This document shows, piece by piece, positions 57,120 through 64,000 of a stretch of 64,000 bases of DNA. The position numbers and the translations under genes were made by a program. How positions within the stretch are numbered: the stretch's first letter is position 1; the number at the start of each line of letters is the position of its first letter. Origin of the DNA: Phaeobacter inhibens DSM 16374 (lineage in GTDB: Bacteria > Pseudomonadota > Alphaproteobacteria > Rhodobacterales > Rhodobacteraceae); NCBI RefSeq assembly GCF_000473105.1, contig NZ_KI421498.1:2046001-2110000 (forward strand), read 5' to 3'. The notes beneath the pieces were generated by a model, which was given only the letters and a program-made list of their open reading frames with translations, was not told the origin of the DNA and did no database searches.

Positions 57120-57989
57120 ATGATGCATTCATCACTTGAGGGATTTCTAGGACATGCCAAAACGGCCCTGGCAAAAGGGCCTGTCGCCCTGATCTTTGTT
57201 GAGGATAAGGTTGAGATCGCAACAACCCTACGCCACCACCTTGATCTAGGTTTCGCGACGGTCGTGGTGTTTATGCCCGATGCCTTTGATATCCCCTATG
57301 ATCTGGAAACACGCATCGAGCGCGTGCCATATGATTGCAGCAAGCGAGACGCCGTATTCGATGCGATAAACAAAGTCATCGCGGCCGCCGCACCCGGATG
57401 TTGGCTCTACTACTGTTATAACGCCGAATACCTGTTTTATCCCTTCTGCGAGAGCCGGAACGTTGTGGAACTGCTAGGCTTTCATGCAGAAGAACGCCGT
57501 GACGCGATGCTGAGCTATGTCATCGACCTCTACGCGGGGGATCTTGTGGCAGCGCCGAATGGCGTTTCGCTGGACACCGCGCATCTGGACAAATCCGGCT
57601 ACTATGCCCAATCCCGCAACGATCCGCAGACAGGTCACCCGCTGGACCGTCAGCTGGATTTCTACGGCGGCGTGCGTTGGCGGTATGAGGAACACATTCC
57701 CGCAGCCAGTCGGAAGATCGACCGGATTTCGCTATTTCGCGCCAAACCTGATCTGCACCTGTTCGACGATCACCGCTTTAGCGAGCCTGAGTACAACACC
57801 TACGCCTGTCCCTGGCATCACAATCTGACGGCAGCCATCTGCTCCTTCCGGACGGCCAAGGCGCTGAAACGCAATCCCGGGTCATCATTTGAGATTGATA
57901 ACTTTCGCTGGCATAATTCTGCCCCGTTTGACTGGCACTCGCGCCAGCTTCTTGATCTGGGACTGATGGAACCCGGGCAGTGGTTCTGA
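57120..57989 (+). CDS. Glycosyltransferase-like protein (GT2/GT92-type)
   Basis: This 289-residue protein starts at ATG 57120 or 57123. An N-terminal segment [23 protein letters not shown], the VVFMPD strand, then [16 protein letters not shown] and [11 protein letters not shown] resemble the GT2/GT92-like proteins of Rhodobacteraceae, in which the middle motif usually reads NADEFL. Here the acidic pair is altered (NAEYLF), so metal binding may be changed. It may act in surface glycan synthesis; substrate unknown. It is divergent from miaB and convergent with the phyH gene. Confidence 0.6.
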   Translation: MMHSSLEGFLGHAKTALAKGPVALIFVEDKVEIATTLRHHLDLGFATVVVFMPDAFDIPYDLETRIERVPYDCSKRDAVFDAINKVIAAAAPGCWLYYCYNAEYLFYPFCESRNVVELLGFHAEERRDAMLSYVIDLYAGDLVAAPNGVSLDTAHLDKSGYYAQSRNDPQTGHPLDRQLDFYGGVRWRYEEHIPAASRKIDRISLFRAKPDLHLFDDHRFSEPEYNTYACPWHHNLTAAICSFRTAKALKRNPGSSFEIDNFRWHNSAPFDWHSRQLLDLGLMEPGQWF

Positions 57990-57990
57990 A

Positions 57991-58018
57991 GGTCTGAGCC
58001 GTCACGCCGGCTCAGACC
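57991..58018. terminator. Bidirectional hairpin between convergent genes
   Basis: A perfect 11-bp stem, GGTCTGAGCCG (57991-58001) with CGGCTCAGACC (58008-58018), loop of six. It lies right after one gene stop and before the other; the T-tract is weak. Confidence 0.7.
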
Positions 58019-58028
58019 CTGATATCAG

Positions 58029-58826
58029 TCAGCGTTGTAACAGAACCGGGAACCAATCCTCGCGCAGGATCTGACCTGGTGTCATCTCGTGACCCGGATA
58101 TGGCGGCGACGTGGGACCGGGACGTTCGATGTAGCGCGCATCGTCGCCGACAAGACGCAGCGAAAAGGCACGACGACGGGAGTTGCTGGTATTGGCGCGC
58201 GCACCATGCAGTGTGCGATAGTTGAATGCGACCGCGTCACCAGGCTGCATCTCCCATTCTTTAACGGTCATGCCGTCGGCGTCCGGGTCCGGAACCGGCA
58301 TGTACTGACCCTCATCGACAAAGAAGCCTTCTTCAGACACCCAACGTGTCGGCAGGACTTCTTTCTCCCACCGATGAGAGCCAGCAACACAGCGCAGCGA
58401 TGCATCCGTGACCGAGTCAAGCGGCGACCAGAAGCTGATGGTCTGCTGGCCTTCGACAAAGTAGTAGGGCCCATCCTGATGCCAGGGCGTCGCCATAGAG
58501 GTGCCCGGCTCCTTCACCAGGACATGGTCATGAAACATCTGAACGCGCTTCGATTGCATCAGATCTGCCGCCACCTCGGCGACGGGTGAGTGTTTGATCG
58601 CCTTTTCGAACTGAGGGATACGGGTCCAGTTGCAATAGTCGTCAAAGAAACGCCCTGTCTGGCCCCTTTTTTCGTTATTGGAGGCATAGGGGCCCGGCTC
58701 GGCCATATTGGCCTCCACACCGTCGCGGAGCAGTTTCACCTGATCCGCGAAGAGCCCGCGGATCAGCACCACGCCGTCGCGTTGGAACTGATCAATATGA
58801 TCCTGAGTGATAAGGGGATGAGGCAT
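58029..58826 (-). CDS. Phytanoyl-CoA dioxygenase (PhyH) family protein
   Basis: This 265-residue Fe(II)/2-oxoglutarate oxygenase has the metal ligands HxD in TPWHQDGPYYF and the distal His in RTLHGARANTS, followed by RRRAFSLR where Arg binds 2-oxoglutarate. The family hydroxylates small molecules such as phytanoyl-CoA, ectoine or phosphonates; the substrate here is unknown. It is divergent from a LysR regulator that probably controls it. Confidence 0.85.
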   Translation of the reverse strand: MPHPLITQDHIDQFQRDGVVLIRGLFADQVKLLRDGVEANMAEPGPYASNNEKRGQTGRFFDDYCNWTRIPQFEKAIKHSPVAEVAADLMQSKRVQMFHDHVLVKEPGTSMATPWHQDGPYYFVEGQQTISFWSPLDSVTDASLRCVAGSHRWEKEVLPTRWVSEEGFFVDEGQYMPVPDPDADGMTVKEWEMQPGDAVAFNYRTLHGARANTSNSRRRAFSLRLVGDDARYIERPGPTSPPYPGHEMTPGQILREDWFPVLLQR

Positions 58827-58924
58827 GGTGATAGTCCTTGGGATCGAAATTCCGGGCTGCGACGGCGGGCGCTGCGGCCCGTTTGCCCTTGATCCTGCGC
58901 ACAGAGACTGCGCATGCTAAAATA

Positions 58925-58936
58925 ATATCTCGATAT
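58925..58936. promoter_or_regulatory. Candidate LysR box between phyH and its regulator
   Basis: ATATC (58925-58929) and GATAT (58932-58936) form a dyad with a two-base spacer in a very AT-rich divergent region, 16 bases before the regulator start; it fits the T-N11-A type of LysR site. Confidence 0.4.
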
Positions 58937-58951
58937 AAGAAAAATAATCTG

Positions 58952-59860
58952 ATGTTATATTTAACCCTGCGCCACTACGAATACGTCTGTGCTATTGCGC
59001 AGTATGGCAGCCTCTCAGCAGCGGCAGCGGCGGTGCATGTCAGCCAGCCTGCGCTGTCCACCGCACTCGCACGGATTGAGGCACAGTTGGGCGAAACCTT
59101 GTTTCTGCGTCGTCGTGGCGCTGCGGTGGTTCTCACACCGCAGGGACGCAGCTTTGCTGCGCGTGCGCAGGCGATTCTGGAGCAGGCTGCACAGTTGGAA
59201 CGCCAAGGCAGCGAAGATACGACTGGCCAGCAACTGACTGTTGGCTGGTTCACTGATCTTGCACCATTCCTACTCGCGCCCGCTCTTCAGCGCCTTCGCG
59301 TTGCCCTCCCGGGTGTTGCGATCCATTACAAGGTTGATCATTTTGAACCATTGATCGCTGCAATGATCGCCGGGAATGTTGACTTGGCCATCAGCTACGA
59401 CCTTGGCGTGGATGCCAGTTTCATGCGCCAGGAACTGTCACGCCGGTCTCCCGTTGCACTGCTGCCGCGACGCCATCCACTGGCAGGCCTAGACCACCTC
59501 GCGCTAGCCGATCTCGCTGAGCAGCCGCTGATTCTATCAGAAGAAGGGCACTCCGTGCGCCATATGCTTGGGCTGTTCAAATCGATCGGCACCCTGCCCC
59601 GCATCGCCCATCGCGCCGCGTCGGTAGAGCTGTTGTGCAGCTTGGCCGCCCACGGCGAGGGCATTGGTATCACCTACAGCAGGCCACCGGGTACGTATTC
59701 CTATGACGGACCGGGGTTGGTCTCAGTTCCGATCAGGGACACATCTGCAGAAGAGCCTCTTGTGCTGATCAGCCACACCCGACCTGCCCGCGGCAGCGTA
59801 ATTCAGCGGGCACAAGACATTTTGGTGGACGTGGTAACAGCCAATTCGCCGGACCAGTGA
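58952..59860 (+). CDS. LysR family transcriptional regulator
   Basis: This 302-residue regulator starts at ATG 58952, where the winged-helix domain begins (LRHYEYVCAIAQYGSLSAAAAAVHVSQPALSTALARIE, positions 5-43); a longer frame from 58838 is non-homologous. The C-terminal effector domain has the periplasmic-binding fold (LTVGWFTDLAPFLLAPAL..., NVDLAISYDL). It is divergent from the phyH gene and likely regulates it. It ends only five bases before the convergent irr gene. Confidence 0.9.
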   Translation: MLYLTLRHYEYVCAIAQYGSLSAAAAAVHVSQPALSTALARIEAQLGETLFLRRRGAAVVLTPQGRSFAARAQAILEQAAQLERQGSEDTTGQQLTVGWFTDLAPFLLAPALQRLRVALPGVAIHYKVDHFEPLIAAMIAGNVDLAISYDLGVDASFMRQELSRRSPVALLPRRHPLAGLDHLALADLAEQPLILSEEGHSVRHMLGLFKSIGTLPRIAHRAASVELLCSLAAHGEGIGITYSRPPGTYSYDGPGLVSVPIRDTSAEEPLVLISHTRPARGSVIQRAQDILVDVVTANSPDQ

Positions 59861-59865
59861 AGGAC

Positions 59866-60282
59866 TCAGATCTTGCGCAGTCGGATCACAACATCAACAG
59901 AAGCGATCTCAACCCCCTGCGGTGCCGCAGGAAGGCTCTTGATCACCAACTGGTCGGATGGCGCATCTGACAGACGCCCCTCATCCTCCCAATAGAAGTG
60001 GGGATGATCATGAGTGTTGGTGTCAAAATAGCTTTTGGAGCCGTCCACAGTGATTTCCTGCAAAACACCGGCATCGCAAAATGCGCGAAGGGTATTGTAA
60101 ACGGTCGCCAGGGACACCGCGGCCCCCTTATCCTTGGCCGCGTCGAACAGGCTTTCAGCGGTGACATGACGATGCTTACCATCGCCCACGAGCAATTCTG
60201 CCAGCGCCACCCTCTGGCGAGTCGGGCGCAATCCGGCTGTTTCCAGCCAGTTGGTAGCGATATCTGCGGGTGTTGGCGTCAT
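59866..60282 (-). CDS. irr: Iron response regulator Irr (Fur family)
   Basis: This 138-residue Fur-family repressor has the winged-helix region LRPTRQRVALAELL...HVTAESLF and ATVYNTLRAFCDAGVL. The histidine-rich motif HDHPHFYWEDEG is the haem-binding part typical of Irr; the N-terminal Cys-Pro haem regulatory motif of Bradyrhizobium Irr is missing, as in other Rhodobacterales. It represses or activates iron genes in response to haem. It is divergent from fabA, a regular arrangement in this order. Confidence 0.88.
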   Translation of the reverse strand: MTPTPADIATNWLETAGLRPTRQRVALAELLVGDGKHRHVTAESLFDAAKDKGAAVSLATVYNTLRAFCDAGVLQEITVDGSKSYFDTNTHDHPHFYWEDEGRLSDAPSDQLVIKSLPAAPQGVEIASVDVVIRLRKI

Positions 60283-60517
60283 AAAGCAGGTCCTGCATAG
60301 CGTTGCTGGACCTATTTATAGGCCGAAAGGGTCGCTGTATTCAATTCAATTTGCGCGACCTCAGTATCTCCTCCTAGACTGTTACAGTTGAAAAACCTGA
60401 AGGCCACAGCCGGGATGCCGGTTGTCCCACTGCGCCCGGAACCCTTGCAGGAGAGTCGAAACGGGTGCTACAGGGGGCCAGATAGACGATGATAACATAG
60501 GCAGGAGAAGCGCCAGC

Positions 60518-61027
60518 ATGGCCGATTACCCCAGCAGCTTTGACAAAGACGATTTGCTAAAATGCGCCAGAGGCGAGCTGTTTGGCCCTGGCAATGCACA
60601 GCTGCCCGCCCCTCCCATGCTGATGATGGATCGCATCACTGATGTGTCCGCAGATGGCGGTGCCCATGGCAAAGGTCACATCACAGCCGAGTTCGACATC
60701 ACCCCTGAGCTGTGGTTTTTTGACTGCCATTTTCCCGGCAATCCGATCATGCCTGGCTGTCTTGGTCTTGATGGCCTCTGGCAGCTGACCGGCTTCAACC
60801 TCGGTTGGCGTGGCTGGCAGGGACGTGGCTATGCATTGGGTGTTGGCGAGGTCAAACTGACCGGCATGGTGCGCCCCGATCGCAAGCTGCTGACCTACAA
60901 GATCGACTTTACCAAGGCGATCCAGACCCGCCGCCTGACCATGGGTGTTGCCGATGGGATCGTAGAGGCAGATGGCGAAGTCATCTACCAGGTCAAAGAC
61001 ATGAAGGTGGCCCTGTCCGAGAGCTGA
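60518..61027 (+). CDS. fabA: 3-hydroxydecanoyl-ACP dehydratase/isomerase
   Basis: This 169-residue hot-dog fold enzyme starts at ATG 60518 behind AGGAGA. The catalytic His is in [13 protein letters not shown] and the Asp in [11 protein letters not shown]. It introduces the cis double bond for unsaturated fatty acids. It is the first gene of fabA-fabB-fabI, 47 bases before fabB; divergent irr lies 235 bases away. Confidence 0.97.
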   Translation: MADYPSSFDKDDLLKCARGELFGPGNAQLPAPPMLMMDRITDVSADGGAHGKGHITAEFDITPELWFFDCHFPGNPIMPGCLGLDGLWQLTGFNLGWRGWQGRGYALGVGEVKLTGMVRPDRKLLTYKIDFTKAIQTRRLTMGVADGIVEADGEVIYQVKDMKVALSES

Positions 61028-61074
61028 TCCACAGCTTTCCTCTGGCCCTCTGAAACAGCATAGGAGTACGCAGC

Positions 61075-62304
61075 ATGCGTCGTGTCGTCGTCACCGGTCT
61101 GGGCATCGTATCGTCCATCGGGAACAATGCCGAAGAGGTCCTTGCCTCTCTCAAAGCAGGAAAATCCGGCATCGAAGCCAGCCCTGAAATGGCTGAACAT
61201 GGCTTTCGCAGCCAGATCGCTGGCACGCTCAAGCTGAATGTGGCGGATCATGTCGACAAACGCACCCTACGCTTCATGGGGGCTGGCGCGGCCTATGCTC
61301 ATATCGCAATGAGCCAGGCTATTGCTGATGCCGGTCTGTCCGAAGAGCAGGTGGTAAATGAGCGCACAGGCCTCGTTGCGGGGTCGGGCGGGCCATCCAC
61401 ATCGGCCATGCTAACCGCCCATCAGACAGTTCTGAAGACCGGCGCGACCAAGCGTATCGGGCCGTTTGCAGTGCCCAAATGTATGTCCTCCACCATCTCC
61501 GCCAACCTTGCGACCGCGTTCAAGATCAAGGGCATCAACTACTCCATCACGTCCGCCTGCTCCACCTCGCTGCATTGCATCGGCAACGCAGCTGAGCAAA
61601 TCATGATGGGCAAACAGGATGTGATGTTTGCAGGCGGCGGCGAGGAGCTGGACTGGACGCTTTCGTGCCTGTTCGACGCGATGGGCGCAATGTCGTCGAA
61701 ATATAACGATACCCCAGAGAAAGCCTCGCGTGCCTTCGATCAGGATCGCGACGGGTTTGTGATTTCCGGCGGCGGCGGCATTGTCGTGCTGGAAGATCTG
61801 GATCACGCTTTGGCGCGCGGTGCCAAGATTTATGCTGAGGTAAACGGATTTGCCGCGACCTCGGATGGTCACGACATGGTTGCCCCCTCTGGCGAGGGCG
61901 GCGAACGCGCCATGCGTCTGGCCCTTCAATCGCTGCCGGACGGCCGCAAGGTAGACTACATCAATGCCCATGGCACCTCGACCCCGGTTGGCGATGTCGG
62001 TGAGATCGAAGCGGCCCGCCGGGTCTTCGGTGCGGGCAATGTCCCTCCGATTTCGTCCACCAAATCAATGACTGGTCACGCACAGGGCGCGGCTGGCGCC
62101 TTGGAGGCAATTTTCTGTCTTCTGATGCTGGACAACGACTTCATCACCCCGTCGATCAACGTCGACACCCTGGCCGAGGGTATTGAACCCGCAGAGGTCG
62201 CAACCCAGCTGGTGGAAAACGCCGGTCTGGACAGCGTGATGACCAACAGCTTCGGCTTTGGTGGCACCAACGGCTCAATGGTCTTGAGCAAGTACAAAGG
62301 ATAA
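61075..62304 (+). CDS. fabB: 3-oxoacyl-ACP synthase I
   Basis: This 409-residue thiolase-fold condensing enzyme has the nucleophilic Cys in TSACSTSLHCIG and the two histidines in NAHGTSTPVGD and MTGHAQGAAG. FabB elongates the unsaturated chain made by FabA. The antisense frame over its middle is an artefact. It is followed after six bases by fabI. Confidence 0.97.
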   Translation: MRRVVVTGLGIVSSIGNNAEEVLASLKAGKSGIEASPEMAEHGFRSQIAGTLKLNVADHVDKRTLRFMGAGAAYAHIAMSQAIADAGLSEEQVVNERTGLVAGSGGPSTSAMLTAHQTVLKTGATKRIGPFAVPKCMSSTISANLATAFKIKGINYSITSACSTSLHCIGNAAEQIMMGKQDVMFAGGGEELDWTLSCLFDAMGAMSSKYNDTPEKASRAFDQDRDGFVISGGGGIVVLEDLDHALARGAKIYAEVNGFAATSDGHDMVAPSGEGGERAMRLALQSLPDGRKVDYINAHGTSTPVGDVGEIEAARRVFGAGNVPPISSTKSMTGHAQGAAGALEAIFCLLMLDNDFITPSINVDTLAEGIEPAEVATQLVENAGLDSVMTNSFGFGGTNGSMVLSKYKG

Positions 62305-62310
62305 CGGCGG

Positions 62311-63102
62311 ATGTCAGGAGTATTGACGGGCAAGCGTGGCCTGATCATGGGGGTCGCCAACGATCGTTCGATCGCTTGGGGTATCGCCAAGGCCATGGCT
62401 GAGGCCGGAGCGGACCTGGCCTTTACCTATCAGGGTGAGGCTTTTGGCAAACGTCTTGAGCCGCTGGCGCAGAGCGTTGGCAGCGATTTCATGGTCGATG
62501 TCGATGTGACTGACGATGCCTCGCTCGACACGGCCTTCGAACAGCTGTCTGCCCGCTGGGACAGCATCGACTTTGTCGTTCACGCCATTGCCTATTCGGA
62601 CAAGGCAGAGCTAACCGGGCGGTTCCTTGACACCAGCCGCGAGAACTTCAAGAACTCGATGGATATCTCGGCCTATTCCTTTGTTGAAGTAGCACGCCGA
62701 GCTTATCCGCTAATGAAGGATGCGGGCGGCACGCTGCTGACGCTAACCTATCAGGGGTCAAACCGTGTGGTTCCCAACTACAACGTGATGGGCGTCGCGA
62801 AGGCAGCCCTTGAAAGCGCCACGCGCTATCTGGCCAACGACCTCGGCCCCGAAGGGATCCGCGTCAATGCGATCTCGCCCGGCCCGATGAAGACACTGGC
62901 CGGCGCTGCCATTGGTGGCGCGCGCAAAACGTTCAAGCATACCGCGCAGAACGCGCCGATGCGGGACAATGCAACGCTGGAAGCCGTGGGCGGCACAGCT
63001 GTCTACCTCGCCTCTGACGCCGGAGCCTGCACCACCGGTGAAGTCATTCGCGTCGACGGGGGATTTCACGTCCTTGGAATGCCGCAGCAGGACAATCTCT
63101 GA
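62311..63102 (+). CDS. fabI: Enoyl-ACP reductase (NADH)
   Basis: This 263-residue SDR-type reductase has the N-terminal GLIMGVANDRSIAWGIAKAM (NADH binding) and the Tyr-x6-Lys active site in NYNVMGVAK, plus AISPGPMKTLA. It finishes each elongation cycle and is the usual target of triclosan-type inhibitors. It is the last gene of the fabABI operon, followed by a terminator. Confidence 0.96.
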   Translation: MSGVLTGKRGLIMGVANDRSIAWGIAKAMAEAGADLAFTYQGEAFGKRLEPLAQSVGSDFMVDVDVTDDASLDTAFEQLSARWDSIDFVVHAIAYSDKAELTGRFLDTSRENFKNSMDISAYSFVEVARRAYPLMKDAGGTLLTLTYQGSNRVVPNYNVMGVAKAALESATRYLANDLGPEGIRVNAISPGPMKTLAGAAIGGARKTFKHTAQNAPMRDNATLEAVGGTAVYLASDAGACTTGEVIRVDGGFHVLGMPQQDNL

Positions 63103-63129
63103 TCGCGATTAATCGCGACTACAAAACCG

Positions 63130-63158
63130 AAGGGCACCCGCAGCGGTGCCCTTTTCTT
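63130..63158 (+). terminator. Terminator after fabABI
   Basis: The stem AAGGGCACC (63130-63138) pairs with GGTGCCCTT (63145-63153), followed by TTC. Confidence 0.85.
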
Positions 63159-64000
63159 ATTCCGGCGCACGATCCTCGCGCTGCGCTACCGACAATTCCT
63201 GCGCAAGCATGGCGACCAGCTCCGCCGTTGGCATGACCCGCGCGTGGGCGGCACCCTGCCCTGCCCATTGCGCACCATAGCCAAATTCATCACGGTTTTT
63301 CGCCGCCGCGTTCAGCGCCTTCCCGGCGTCATAGGCGATGGGGTAAGCCGGGATCCCTGCATCACGGTTCTGGCGCCCCCAATCGGTAAACCGGTTGCTC
63401 AGACAGCGTGCCGGACGACCGGATATCACTGCTGTCATTTCCGTTTCGGGATCGTCGGCCAACAAGGCTGCCCGGTATCCTGCGTCAGCACTGCTCTCCG
63501 GGCAGGCAATGAAGGCGGTTCCAAGCTGCGCCGCTGCAGCGCCTGCGGCCAGAGCATCGGCGATATCCGCCCCGGTCATCATCCCGCCCGCGGCAATCAC
63601 CGGCAGCGTCTGTGCCGCCGCCAATTCGCGGACCAGCGGTAAGGTCTGCAGCCGCTCATCCTCACCGGTGGGATCAATAATGCCCCGGTGGCCACCCGCC
63701 TCCCACCCCTGCGCAACAATAGCATCAATGCCAGCGCGCTCCAGGCTACGGGCCTCAGTGAGCGAGGTTGCGGTGGCGAGCACTACGACACCTGCGGTTT
63801 TCAGCGCCGCGATGACATCCTGCGAAGGCAGGCCAAAGTGAAAGCTGACAACCGCCGGGCGCTGCGCGATCAACATGTCCTGCATGTCGCGATCTACGCA
63901 AAAACTGGTGTATATTTCGCGCAAACTCTGCGGTGGCGTCGCGCCGAAGCCCTGAAACACAGGTGACAGATGTTGAAGCCATCCCGCCTCTCGCACAGGG
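63157..64000 (-). CDS. Nitronate monooxygenase (5' end outside window)
   Basis: About 281 residues of an NMO/2-nitropropane dioxygenase-type FMN TIM-barrel are visible; the N-terminal flavin-binding strands lie beyond the window. Motifs: VVSFHFGLP, QGWEAGGHRG (catalytic His region), VIAAGGMMTGADIADALAAGAAAAQLGTAFI (phosphate-binding loop). These enzymes detoxify nitronates such as propionate 3-nitronate. The gene is convergent with fabI, and its stop lies in the same terminator. Confidence 0.9.
   Translation of the reverse strand, partial: PVREAGWLQHLSPVFQGFGATPPQSLREIYTSFCVDRDMQDMLIAQRPAVVSFHFGLPSQDVIAALKTAGVVVLATATSLTEARSLERAGIDAIVAQGWEAGGHRGIIDPTGEDERLQTLPLVRELAAAQTLPVIAAGGMMTGADIADALAAGAAAAQLGTAFIACPESSADAGYRAALLADDPETEMTAVISGRPARCLSNRFTDWGRQNRDAGIPAYPIAYDAGKALNAAAKNRDEFGYGAQWAGQGAAHARVMPTAELVAMLAQELSVAQREDRAPE

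Overview
The window reads as a chromosomal segment of an alphaproteobacterium of the Rhodobacterales, most likely the Roseobacter group (Phaeobacter/Ruegeria/Leisingera-like). The evidence is a SAM/SAH riboswitch in front of metK, a type known from Rhodobacterales; an irr / fabA-fabB-fabI arrangement; the order phoH-ybeY-corC-lnt-metK; the order aroA-cmk-rpsA-ihfB-lapA-trpF-trpB; and the high-GC codon use of most genes. Identifications rest on reading motifs and family resemblance; no database search was run.

Region 1 (1-16.9 kb) is catabolic and sensory. It holds the start of an RNA methyltransferase gene, then a six-gene glycerol-type ABC importer (glpVSTPQU) behind a perfect palindrome, a BlaI/M56-peptidase pair, a chemoreceptor, and a complete trans-4-hydroxy-L-proline pathway (hypD, hypRE, hypH, hypO) with a divergent GntR regulator and a 16-bp palindromic operator candidate. 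Region 2 (16.9-20.5 kb) is a cell-surface sugar patch: a GT2 glycosyltransferase, an FdtA-type ketoisomerase, a DegT-type aminotransferase and an SDR.

Region 3 (20.7-31.6 kb) is accessory and partly decayed. After tRNA-Ser(GCU) come remnants of an IS3-family transposase, phage-like fragments and a DUF262 gene carrying four in-frame stops. The intact genes here are gbcA-gbcB (Rieske glycine-betaine-type demethylase and its reductase) and a DUF2339 membrane protein. A well-formed cobalamin riboswitch lies on the coding strand of gbcA, directly upstream of it. This is the most interesting signal in the window, because it implies that an oxygen-dependent betaine demethylation is shut off by vitamin B12. 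An IS5-family remnant closes the region.

Region 4 (31.6-64 kb) is conserved core: nucleoside hydrolase, ychF, a PagL-like lipid A deacylase, trpA, lldD with an operator-like palindrome, rplY, pth, a serine hydrolase, trpB/trpF, lapA, ihfB, rpsA, cmk, aroA, trmB, metK with its riboswitch, lnt, corC, ybeY, phoH, two envelope proteins that share a domain, miaB, a PhyH dioxygenase with a LysR regulator, irr, fabABI and a nitronate monooxygenase gene cut by the window end. Most of these genes run on the minus strand in tight, often overlapping operons ended by clear hairpin terminators.
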